A DNA stretch of 64,000 bases from Ischnura elegans (lineage: Eukaryota > Arthropoda > Insecta > Odonata > Coenagrionidae), in contig NC_060246.1 in NCBI RefSeq assembly GCF_921293095.1, positions 86,115,030 through 86,179,029 of the forward strand, written 5' to 3'. Position numbers and translations under genes: made by a program. The notes below the pieces were generated by a model, which was given only the letters and a program-made list of their open reading frames with translations, did no database searches and was not told where the DNA came from. Below, piece after piece: positions 31,680 to 43,049 of this stretch. Numbering within the stretch: position 1 is the first letter of the stretch; every line of letters begins with the position of its first letter.

Positions 31680-34640
31680 TTCTTCAGAATTACATAAATG
31701 CTACGGTCAATGAAAATTTCTCGTCACGAATTGAAAAATGTGGCATGCTCACTTATCATTCACGTTCTGGTATAATTGCGAAGGAAGTGAATATCGTCTA
31801 TTCATTGTGGTGAGGTCGCCATTGCAATCCCGTTAGCGTTCTATCAAGGTTATGTATCCTCTTCACCCTCCGTCGAACAAGTTGTGAAAACTTCAAATTT
31901 ATGCTGATATTATTCTGTAGCAAGGAAGATAGTTTCTTCTGTCGAGAGGCATAAAAAACTATCGTAATTCCTCTAAAATCGGTTTATCGATTGATGCGGA
32001 GTGTTTACAGTAATAAAAGGAATATAAACAAGTCGTTTTGGTCCATGAGATTCAAGTCACGCCATGTTAAGTTGTGAACGATGTAGAAATGAGTATATAA
32101 GTAGACATGGGAGCCGACAGTTAATAAGTATTTGATGGCAGCGGCTAATTTCTGCCGGCGTCCAAGCCAAATGCCTTTACGGCGCGATATGGTAATCATC
32201 AATTTAAAGTTAGGTAATAAGAATTAATTAGGGTAAAAATAAGATTAAATACCAAATATGCATCTTAATACTGAGTATATTTTGGAAAATTCACCATAAT
32301 GTTCTTCGTCAGAATCAGCGGCATCGGCACCGCGATGTGGACCAGTTTTCGGTGCTGGCGGCACTCACCTCTAATCCAAAGCATTTAGTTCAGTGAAGAG
32401 TGCTGGTTTTTCACCAAGAGGATTGGAGATCGAATCCCGAGGTGCTGGAGATGTTTTCTTATGATTCTCCATCTTCAATTGGCTTTTGTGTAACAGCCTA
32501 TTGGAAGCAGGGGCAGCAGCTAGGAATTAAGGCCGGTGGGGGGGGGGGGTTTAGAGAGGGACTGCATTTAGAGAACCAAGGCTAATATCAGGGCGCAGAT
32601 CTCACGTCTGATAGTCTTATTCAGCCTTGTATAAGAAATTCAATTGAAATAGAAAGTTTACTTGGATAAATAGTAGGTACATATTAATGCACCTATGCGG
32701 AGATAAGTGGACATTTGCCAGAAGTTTCCTTTAGATGGGACGCTGAACCTTGCCAAAGACTTGTTATATAATACATTTGAAGGCATTGCGCGGCGTAAAA
32801 AGAGAGAAGCGTGTCTCAGAGGTAATACCAATGTCTCTACTAGGTCACTTTAATTCACTTTCTACTTCACGAGACGAAGGAGGCAGGGATGACTTGCCAT
32901 TGCGGATAGGACGCCAAGACTAGGTTTTCACGGCACCTTTTGTTGAGAGTCGAAACCGACACCGGATATTCCCTCCATCATCCTTCCTCCTCTCCTCTTG
33001 AAAACCAACCTATTGTCGCACTTCATTTAACAAGGATAAGGTCAAACACAGGAGTATCTCTTTGATTCCATAATTATACATTTAGGAGAATAGCCTGAAA
33101 TGATGATGATCCAACTTCAATGGAGGCGATCAGATAAAAGTAATTCGCTGATAAAATCAACGCCGGCAATAAACAGAAAAACTAACTTTTTTTCAGTAGA
33201 GTCATCAATTCCAACTACAAATGATTTTACGATGAGTTTTTGGATAGTTTCGATGCTTTACATGTAATAAAAGGTGGAAAATTACAATGATAAATTGAAT
33301 TCCCAAACAAGTTCATTTTATGGTAATTTATATTAAACTAATGAAACCATTTCCTTCCGTTTACCCGTCCGCCTGGTAGTACTCACCCTGGTATAGTTGC
33401 TATGAGTTCTCGATAGTGTATCCAAGGAACTAATGACGCTTGTTGGCTTCACTTCACCAGCTACAGTCTCGTGGACTTTGTGTCGTGGATTTATAGGAAT
33501 AAAGTTGCCCTCCTATTGATACCTCTTGGTTCTTATTGGCTATTTTAATGAAGGATACCAGCCGATACGATGCATCATGGAAATAATGTAACTAGGTCAG
33601 GCGAATTATGCTTTTGCTGCCGTAGGAAGATACATTTCTTTGCGCTGACCTCAATTTGATGGGTATCGGAGTTGACATGCACTACGATACTTATCAAGCT
33701 AAAATTTTATCGTGAAGTATTCGTGATTTCTGTTTTTTGCATCATGTAGGTTTGAAAAATCATTTGCTGAGCAGTATGCTTGAACACCAATAGTAATTAC
33801 TAGTTTCCGATTGTAATGCAGTTTTCCTTTTTTCCGAATCAATTATTTGATTTCTGTTGAACTATGACTGGAACAATGGAACTTAGAAGTATTTAAACAT
33901 TTCAACTGAAACAATGAAATTGAAATCACACATTGAAGTTTCATAACCTGAAAATAAATTGTTCCGATACTTACAGGATCGAAGGCCATTGCTCTCTTTA
34001 CTTGGGTATCTTAGTATTGAATAATTAATGGGCGCTTTAGAATCGGGTCACATAAAAAACCATTATCTCTTGAGAGATTACTTTCTTTAATTATTTAGCT
34101 TTTTAATTTCTTTATTTAAATTAATTAAATGAAATTCACCATGATCCTCGGAAAAAATGCCAGATTTTTAATCTTGTGGGCCATGTACGACGTTTCATTT
34201 ACAGTCGCTAGTCACGGAATTCCTTCATCTTGTCATCCTTCTCAATTAGTTAATAGTTTTTGCGATCTCTTCACTATCTATAACATATTTATCTATCCTA
34301 TGCGATCATCGAAAGTGCTTCATTTCCCATTTATCAGAAGTGTCTCTCTTTAAATTGTCACAGTGGCAAAATCCTTTTTTTTGTGGGGATGCATTGGCAG
34401 TGAGTGTGTAACAATCAAATGTAAAAAGATGAATGCAGAACATAGTAGACCGCTCCCATTCATGGCGTGAACTGTTACTACATCGTGGGGTGATTCGCAG
34501 CGCTGGTCATCGATCACTGATAAGCTCGCAGTGCCCCACTTATAGATGCATTTCTTCTCGAAATGGGATATAAACACGATCTAGTTTCATCTCAGAGAAT
34601 TGTGTCATATTGACACTGGACGTTGACCAAGAAAAGTTAA
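31680..34640. other. region without recognised gene
   Basis: A B-box-like GATCGAATCCC lies at 32428-32437, and GCAGCTAGGAATTAAGG with an 11-G run at 32515-32550 matches one end of MITE A, so both are probably repeat fragments. No coding region recognised. Confidence 0.4.
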
Positions 34641-34649
34641 AAGCTCTGT

Positions 34650-34880
34650 CTATATTTCGCCAACATTATGTGGGTGTTAGGGAGCAAAGTTGAGTGCTTT
34701 ACTCCGGATTGAAGGGTCGCGGGTTCAAATCCTGGGTGAAACCATTGGAAAAGCCAATGCATAACTGCACGGGGTACAAGGTGGCCTATGGAAAGGCCTT
34801 TGGCTACTTTCTACCGTGAACTCGAGAATTCCATACGCCTGTGGCTCAGGCCGTGGCGAGCTATTATTAGTAAAGAAACT
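34650..34880 (+). mobile_element. tRNA-derived SINE
   Basis: The B box GGTTCAAATCC (34722-34732) follows GGATTGAAGGGTCGCG and is followed by TGGGTGAAACCATTGG and a tail without coding sense. The A box is less clear. Limits are approximate. Confidence 0.55.
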
Positions 34881-36730
34881 CAATATATATTATTTACCCC
34901 TGGTTTCATGGTTGTCATTGCCTATCCATACCAGTCCACCGGATAAATCACTTAGCGTGGAATGGGTCTTGTTTGATTCTTTATTATGTGAACTTTCGTT
35001 GGAAGCCAAATATACTCGCCTCCATCTCTATGAAGACTTGAGAAAATTTATGCAAAAACAGAATCACATTTAAATCTAGGATCAGTGAACTATTTTAGTA
35101 TTATTTCGATGCTGCTACACATCGAAAGGGAAAGTTTTTGCTTTGCCGTATGAAATCAGTTGTTCCGGTTATCACGAATCCGCCGACACAGATCGCTTTT
35201 GCCGTGAACAAATAAAATGAATCGTAATGTTATTTAATTTTTTTTTCGACGGTTTATTCTTTTCCCAGTACAGATGGCATGGGGAAACAATTTTTACTGA
35301 GGAGAAATGCACTGATAGCTGTTAAACAACATGTTTTGTAATGAATGATTTATAATGACTAAACTCAAGGAATAGTTTTTGTCCAAGGTATCATCGCTGT
35401 TTAATATCTGCTAGGGCAAAATTCTACTTTTCATCGGAATTTATCAATTTACTTGTCACATTAATATGGAATGCAATTGAAATTAGATTTTTTAGCCTAA
35501 TGTGGCACTGCGAGAAAAATTTTACCGAAAATCCGATTTAAAGGGATTGGCTGATAGCATGTATACTTTCCTCATATTCTAGCAGAGGCTAGAAAAACCG
35601 CGTTTTTGCGGGAAAATGCAAGCAAATGTTTAAAGATTGCTATGTGATTGAGAGCAATACCTCTTCCACCTCGCCTGATAGTAGAGAAGAATTTCACTCT
35701 GTATCGCCCCTATATTCTCTGGCTAGTTGCGGCGCGGCGAAGGTAGCTACGTGCTGACGCTACGTGCATTGCATCCATTCGAATATTTCAAGGGCAGGCT
35801 GGAATATTCTTCTCTTGCCGTAACTCTCCTCGCTTAAGCCCAAGATGGGAGAACTTCGTGCCAGTAAATACGTTGGGGGCATTTTTCGAAATTCAAACGT
35901 GGTTATCGTGGAAATCCTCATGCGGATGTAGTTATTAATTTCTCAATTGTGTCTCTGTTTTGTTCAAATTTGTTGCGAATCTTTACGAAACCACATATGT
36001 TCCTTTTGTCAATATTTACCAATTATTGTAAGAATTTCTAGAGATAAGCTTTTCCCAATTAGTTGATGTATTTTAATGCTCCAGTTTTATTTTGTGTCTC
36101 TCTTTTCGTTGGGAAAGTCGTGCTCATCGCTCAATGCATACTTTAGAAGACATTGCATTCACATAAGAAGATGTAAATACCATCATTTTATAAAATTTTG
36201 ATAAACGTGCCGCAAGATTAGCTAATCCTGCTCAGTTCAATATTTGCCACTATTTGGCGCCTACTAAGATAGATATGCAAATATATCAAGTCGTTTTTCT
36301 GGAAAGAAGTTTTATGAACAAAACTATTCAATATTTCATTTGGTGATTTGAAGACTGAATAGTATTTAGAAAAGGAGAGACGCAAACGGATAATGCATCC
36401 CAAAAATACGGAAAACGAGGCTGAAATTTCGGATGCTGCTCCCGGTGGTATCTTTACTGCGCCACGTACAAAATTTTACAACCATTTTCTTTAGTGTTCC
36501 TATATTTTACTGAAAATATCTTACCCGTCTTTTATTGTGGTTTAAAATTTTACGCTTATATCTTTCGCTTATTATTGAATTTTGAACAATGCATATTTAT
36601 AATTATGCATAATTACTTGAACATTTACTTTTAAAGACCAGTTAAAAAATACCTACATCTAAACAGTAGAAACGGGGGAGGATTGGCGTCGCGAATAACA
36701 GACGCTCCACAGGTTAAAAGCAAGGTCTTC
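34880..36730. other. region without recognised gene
   Basis: A frame that runs out of the SINE (to 35073) has no domain. A GC-rich patch near 35720-35770 has repeated CTACGTGC but no gene. The rest is AT-rich. Confidence 0.4.
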
Positions 36731-36739
36731 TATCTCTCC

Positions 36740-37150
36740 CCTTGAGTTCTTATATACCTCTAGAACCGATTGGCATTTGCGCATGCACTTTTTTCCGAAT
36801 GGGTTACACCGTCTCCTTCTTACAAGCTATTAAAAAATATTATCGAACGTAGTTTACCTTGCGGGAGAGGTATTCGCCACGGTAGATCGATGCGGGGCTG
36901 GCCATACGATTCAGCACGGAACACTTGGCGACGGTGTGCAATCGCCTCGCCGGTATCCAGCGATGGAGTGATGATTCTAGCTTCATGAGTTGTTATCGGG
37001 GTTGTCCCACGCGGCTGACGCCATGACCCCTTGGTTGGGCGCTGGGAGGAGAGTTGTTGTGTTTGGAGGGTTGTAGGTTTACAGGAGGGAGAGGGTATTT
37101 TTCTCATTTCACCTCGGGGCCAAGCCGCTGGTGTCACTAGCGTCGAAAAA
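36740..37150 (-). other. GC-rich island, possible exon or repeat
   Basis: This stretch is much GC-richer than its surroundings and is open on both strands for about 70-105 codons. On the minus strand a frame ends WRIPLPQG at CCGCAAG|GTAAAC (about 36863), which would make a good splice donor. No family is recognised. It could be a 5' exon of an unseen minus-strand gene or an old repeat. Confidence 0.3.
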
Positions 37151-37734
37151 CGTTACTCTGGTGAGCATTCTTGGTACTATGCGTTGAATCGCGAAAATCA
37201 ATAATGCGACGGTCCTGAAATGCGATTGCTTTGGCGGGTTTACAAATTGCTTCTAAGCGTAAAAAAATGGAAGAATCAAAGCTCATGTTGCGTGCATCAC
37301 CATTGGAAGGAAATTACCGACATTTTAAATCATGACTAGCTCCTTTGCTTTTAGTAATCGAAATAACTAAGTTAAGTCACTTAAAAATCTATCTTTTTAG
37401 CCTTAATTTGGCCTTGGTGAAAATAATTTTCAAGTTGAGGTTTACGTTATATATTTGATCACTTTTTGAAGCCATATCCTGTTGCAATTTTAACCATATA
37501 ATGAGCATTAACGATTATCATGTGCAAGCTATCGAGTCGGACATCCATTGACGTCAAATCAAAGAATGTTAATGATTAATACAGTGGACAACCAGAGAAT
37601 ATTAATTCCCCAATAGGTATTACGAATCAGAGTATGTTTTAAGCATTATATTGTCGGCGTGTAAGATTATCAGGTGCTCTCAAGGCATGGTAGTTGAAGT
37701 TTGAATCACAGATTGGGTTATCGTTCATTGCATG

Positions 37735-38075
37735 GGCGTACCCTGCGAGGGGCAGTGGGGGGCAGCTGCCCCCCCACTGGAAGCAAAAATCGTAGAAGTC
37801 TTTAAGCAGAATCAGCACTGAATTGAAACGAAAGTATTCAACAAATTTTCTTTAAACCCACGAAAAATGATATGCATTAGTTTAAGGTATGTAACTAAAA
37901 TAAAACCATTTTTTTCAAGCAAATAATCTGATAAACTAATAAAGTGCTGTTATTATTTTCTCAAATGTTGGTTTCATTCACCTTTTCCATGGTAAAATGT
38001 CACAACTTGTATTGCCCCTCCCCCCCATAGACCATGGCTTACCCCCCCTAGTTATGATCCTGGGTTCGCCCTTGG
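37735..38075. mobile_element. MITE-like element with GGGCG-ACCC ends
   Basis: The left end GGGCGTACCCTGCGAGGGG and right end AGTTATGATCCTGGGTTCGCCC are partly inverted (GGGCGTACCC against GGGTTCGCCC). Runs of C and G mark both subterminal parts. The left end resembles sequence at 8311-8330. No coding sequence; the target duplication is not clear. Confidence 0.5.
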
Positions 38076-38079
38076 TTCA

Positions 38080-41030
38080 GTGACCTCGGTTGTGCTACAT
38101 AATTGCGTCGCCTTTGCACCTTTTGGCTGGTGGCCATCGAGGTGAAATCGGAAGGATTTCCGCGTTTCGTAACCACGCGGTGTTCTTGAAAGGACAAGTA
38201 GGAAGGGGTGGACCACTAGTGTTTACCCACCCGAACTTGACGAGTATTTCTCAACCCACAAACTCTTGAGCATCGTCTCTCGCTGACATTGAGTGATGAA
38301 GGTACGCCCCACACTATGCCGACCTCGTCATTTGCGTCGCTGTTTTTTTCACGGCCAAACTCATCTTTTCACTTGAAATATTCGCCAAATGGACATATGA
38401 CAAAGGTCGCCGTCGTAAAATACCGTGAAAATGTGTCAACTCTCGTTATCTATACTTCATACACTTCATTAGAGAGGTAAACATTAGTGCAAAGCAGGGA
38501 AATCATTCCATTCGGTGGTATTTATTGTTCGATGGCAATAATTCCTCAATATCCATGAGGTTCTTCACCTTTTCCACAACCCTCCTAATCATGCTTAATC
38601 TTCTTCTTAACGCCTTCTAAATCCTTTTAAGCAATACTAAAGTGAAATTTTAATTGGAAAACGTCCTATTTTAATTTATTATGCCTTTTATACACTATTT
38701 AATAAAATTCAGCAGTCTCCAACTTTATTTCGCTCTATTTCGCCATAAGGGGTAAAAAAAAACCGTAGTACAATTTCACACTTCCTCACGGGCTGAGATG
38801 TCTTCCATACTGTCGGCAAGAAAATAAACTGCGAAATACTTATTCCTTAAAATTAAATATTTTGATTTTCTTTCACAACCTCCTGAACAAATCTTTTTCC
38901 CCATTCTGCCGCAGATATTGAAGATTTTGGGATGGTTTTTCCCTAGGAAGAATAATAAAATTCTGTTTCGAAATATCTGATTAACTCAGGAGAAAAGTGC
39001 TGAATTTCATTTAACTCCATCCGATTACAGTGGTCTTGTTGGGTTAAAACGCGCTCCGATCTTCCTTAGAAGAAAGACTATCAGTCGTGACGAGGAACCT
39101 GAGAGAGGTCCCCGAAGAAGCCTTCCTGGGCGCGTACCAGTCATGGCAGAGTTGATGGAATATGTAGAAGCCCAATGGCAGTACTTTTAAGAATTTAAAG
39201 TGTTGGTGCAAATATTTTCAAAAAAATTCTTTAAAAAATTAATTGCATTACTTTCAGAACGCATCCTATAGAAGTGAGGAAAAGCGAATGAAAACATGAA
39301 GTATGTAATTATTTCCTAGTTGGCTCTGCAGAACAGCATTTTAATTTGAGGAAGGCAGGAAAACATTTTTATTTGAATTTTTGAGATGCTAAATTTCTTT
39401 GTCATAAAGAAATCAAAGTCAGATTCATGGTCGCGTCGGCTATTACGTTCCTCTTCGAAAATCAAGGTGTTTCAACACGATGCTAATGGGAATCAGATTA
39501 CTGAGCACATCTCATCCCCTCATTGAAGTCTTGGTTTATTTAAGATTAAACAGATTTTTTCTTCCTTGTCCTAGTTTAAATTTTGGAACTTCTAAGCCAA
39601 CGAACTGGAGGCGCTGTTTACCAACAGTACGGAAGTAATTTTCAATGAGAGCAATATATTCTGTTCCGCCAATTTTAATAAGTAATGCACTTTGAAATGT
39701 ATATTAGCGGCAGCAGCTTGAAATACGGAAATATTCTATGAATTCTTTCATTTCTAATCACTATTGAGCTTTCGTCATGCATTAAGGGAGAATCAATGTA
39801 CACAACTAACCGACGTAGGATGGTGTACTATTAACTACGCTTTTTTGGTCTTTTAACCTTGTTACCTCAACCGGTCATTCACTTTCCGGTACCCGACTTT
39901 AGGAAAGTATCTCATTTTTAATGATATCATAAGCCTTTGATTCTAATTTCTACATAGTTTTGTATATCACCGAAAAAAATTGCCACTTCCATGTAGTAAT
40001 GTAATTATTTTCTTATTTTTACCACCATCGGGATTACCCCAAAGGCCTGTCAAAATTACCCCAGAGACTGGGAAAATACCGACTTATAGTAACAGTCAGC
40101 GAAAACACTTTTTTTTACTTTATAATTGTCATTTGTTAACATAACATATCATACGGATGGAGAAAATCCCTACAAATTTTCAAGTACTTCAATAAAAGAC
40201 GTAACTAAATTAGTAAAAATCTTAAAGTTAAAAATGTCTTAAGGTGTCGAAATTGCCCCGATCTACCCTACTATAAAAGCCAAGTCACCACATTGATAGT
40301 TACGAAGCATACGAGATAAAAATTCAGGGAAAGTTTGAAAGATACATGACAAATTTGAATTTTAGTCGTATTTGCACTTGTATTTTGTTGAAAATTTAAT
40401 TTTATATCTCTAATTTGGCACAAAAAAATTTCTTAAAAATTTAAAAATTAAGCACTGGTCTCTAAAACCTCCATTTGTTAGATGTTAGAAACTTAATCCG
40501 CTATAACTCGTCTGCTTCTTTGACACATGCCGTCCACTTTCACCTCAAATCGGCGAATATTTTTTACTGAAATATTAGTGTTTGCTTACCGGCCAGTGAA
40601 TGCGTTTTTATCTTTTACAAAGAAGATACTTGACGGGTGTTTCGGTGAATGACTTGTCAGGGAGACTGGTTATTCACTGGGGGTATCGGCTATGGCTTAA
40701 CTTGTAGAGCTGCGTGGAGCCAATGCCACCGTAAAACTACCTGCGTGGTGTCTAATTGAAGTTGGCATAACCTTTTATCTAATGAGAAATAATGTGATCA
40801 GAGAGTAGAACCACGACTCAATATAGAGCCCCATAATCGTCAAACTCATACTTGGCGGGGTTTGTCACTGTCGACTATAATCCATCTGGTGGCCGATAAA
40901 CACACGTAATCAAATGAGTAACGAAAAATAAGGGAGGCAATAAGGGAGGCTTTGGATGTTTTCTTTTAAAATTTGTGCATTTATTTTACTAAATTCATGC
41001 TCCAAGTTCGATACGAATCGCAATATTGAT
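38080..41030. other. region without recognised gene
   Basis: Mostly AT-rich. A GC-rich segment near 39050-39180 is open for short stretches on both strands but shows no known motif. The PAGR1 promoter probably lies in the right part of this stretch; I could not pick out a TATA box or initiator with confidence. Confidence 0.4.
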
Positions 41031-41062
41031 TGAATAGTAAAGGTAAGGGCATTTTCCACAAA

Positions 41063-41155
41063 ATGTCCGGGGAAAATTCGGAGACAACAGCTGAGCAGGA
41101 TTCGTCAGATAATTGGTGTGTGGAATGCTCAGATGATGAACGCTATGAAGGAAAG
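41063..41155 (+). CDS. PAGR1: PAGR1 exon 1
   Basis: It encodes residues 1-31, including the DNWCVECSDDE motif. Two donors are possible in the same phase: AAG|GTCAAG at 41156, a weak GT site, or AAG|GCAAGT at 41162, a perfect GC-donor consensus that would add Val-Lys. The spacing to the next conserved Trp fits vertebrate PAGR1 better with the first. Confidence 0.75.
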
Positions 41156-43048
41156 GTCAAGGCAAGTGAAAATAAATGAAAATACTCCTTATCTCAGTGT
41201 CTTTCGTATATTTTGAGGTAATATTGTGCCATTGCTCTCGATCCTTGATGGTATTGTGGAAACATTTTGTGTTAACAGTCTATAACTCATTCTTATGTTA
41301 TGCATGATTTGTGCATTCAGTGTGAGATAATAAAGTAGTCGTGGGATATAAAGGACAGAATTGTTATAGAGGAGACGTTGATGATGTGGAATTGTTAGTG
41401 ACGAGGGCGGGCTGATGTTAGAAATGAAACTATATCCCATTGGAGTAATATCCTTATTTCCTTTCTAGGGATCCCGAGGGTGGGAGCCCCCCGCAGACGA
41501 TATCATACGTCTATACGAAATACTGGACCGAGGAGGTTCTGTAGAATTGGAGTGGCAATGCCCAGGCCGAAGGGCTCCATCACCTGCAGAAGCCGATTTT
41601 TACCCAGATGAAGAAGAATCTCAAGAAAGGTTTGGCTATGAGGATTTTACATTCTCTCTCATTTTTTAACGCTATTACTTTCCGCATGGACTATATTCTT
41701 ACCAGTCATGTTTCTCCGATTTGGAAGTATAGAAATGTCACTGATATTTTTTCATATGATAAGTTGGGACAGATGACATATTTCCGATACAATAATTGAT
41801 GTTGTGCTATGAATTGTGAGAATCTTCGGTTTCCCCTAAGGATGTATTTTAGTCAGGTTTATTTTTAGCTCTCAAAAGTTATGGACAACCATTGGATCAT
41901 TATGTTATTTTATTATTAATATTTTCTGAGGAAATAGCTGTATTTTAGTTAGCTATTATAATAATTGGTTCATGTCTTCTTAATTCATACTTGTATTTGA
42001 AACATACTTTGTTGTTCTTGTAAATGAAGCTGAATGCTCCGGAGCCGTGTGAGGAAGATATGCCACGAAAGGAATTTGTCTCTTGTAAAATTTGATTATC
42101 AAAATATGAATTATTAAATGGTTTTTGAGGAATTTTAACTGCTTGTCTTTGAAAAGCCTTCCTACCCAAGCAAATAACCTATAGCTCACTTATGTAGCAT
42201 GAGAGCTCACTCATGTAGCTGTCATGCTACTTGAGTGGTGAAGTGTCCAGTCATCTCCGCATTTGCTCATGGCTAAACCAAAATGAAAATGATTAAGATG
42301 ACTTAAAGAAAATGTCAGAATATGAATAAATAACCCAAAAAAAAGAGGATATCTGGATGCTAGAAGTCATACTACTTATTCTTATTTATTTACTCTTTGT
42401 AAGCACAGCCAAATTTATCTCAAATCATGACTGCAACCTTGACTTAAGCTGTAATTGTATGTTACACAAGGCAAAAGTTATCTGACATAAATGCTATCCT
42501 TGGAAGAATGTTGCTAAACTTAAGGCTTTCTGTGAGGGAAGATGTTACCAAGGATTACAAAATGGGTATTAGTTGATATGCATATTTGGTAAATGGGTTG
42601 AATTTAGATTTTAGCGACAAAAATTTTTTGATGCTTGCATAGTACATATATGTGGGATTATCAAGTGGTCAAAGATATTTTAACCTTATGTTAAATATAT
42701 GAGAGAATGAATATGGTTGAATACTTGCCTTTCAGTGTTCCAGAAGAAAAATCGGATTTTGATTTTGCAGAAGACTTTTCTGGATCAACACTGACTCCTA
42801 GACGTGCAATAGGTGCAGGGACTCCAAAGGGTAGTGCCAAAAAGAAGACCACAAGCTTAGATGGTGTGTTATCTAACATACGCCGTCATAGACTTATTCA
42901 GCAAATGGAAAGGGATGAAGCTACATCGTCAAACACGACTCCATCCCAGCCTGTGTCGCAGGCTTCCTCACCATCTACTTCTGCAGCAGCAACAACAACA
43001 TCTAATTCAGGGAGTAACACTAAAAATCAAGAATCATCAGACTCTTGA
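41063..43048 (+). CDS. PAGR1: PAGR1/PA1 homologue, MLL3/4 (Trr) complex subunit
   Basis: Three exons (41063-41155 or -41161, 41469-41629, 42736-43048) give 188 or 190 residues. Family marks in order are: acidic N-terminus with DNWCVECSDDE (about 16-26); a tryptophan-proline segment GWEPPADDIIRLYEILDRGG followed by GSVELEWQCPGRRAPSPAEA; an acidic PDEEES run; the DFDFAEDF block with TPRR; and a basic LDGVLSNIRRHRLIQQMERD helix. This matches vertebrate PAGR1 in order (WCVPCSDEE, RLYELL, EFDFD, LDKVLSDMKRHK). Known PAGR1 binds PTIP and belongs to the nuclear KMT2C/D H3K4 methyltransferase complex. The C-terminal 40 residues are Ser/Thr-rich low complexity. An in-frame TGA at 41027-41029 supports the start. 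The protein is shorter than the roughly 250-residue human one. Confidence 0.88.
41469..41629 (+). CDS. PAGR1: PAGR1 exon 2
   Basis: The acceptor TTTCCTTTCTAG precedes GSRGWEPPADDIIRLYEILD. The exon ends in the acidic EEESQE run at AAAG|GTTTGG, phase 2. It encodes the best conserved part of the protein. Confidence 0.85.
42736..43048 (+). CDS. PAGR1: PAGR1 exon 3
   Basis: The acceptor TTGCCTTTCAG precedes a phase-2 completion (AG|T, Ser) and VPEEKSDFDFAEDFSGSTLT. The basic coiled segment LSNIRRHRLIQQMERD follows, then a Ser/Thr/Ala tail to TGA at 43046-43048. Confidence 0.88.
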
Positions 43049-43049
43049 T

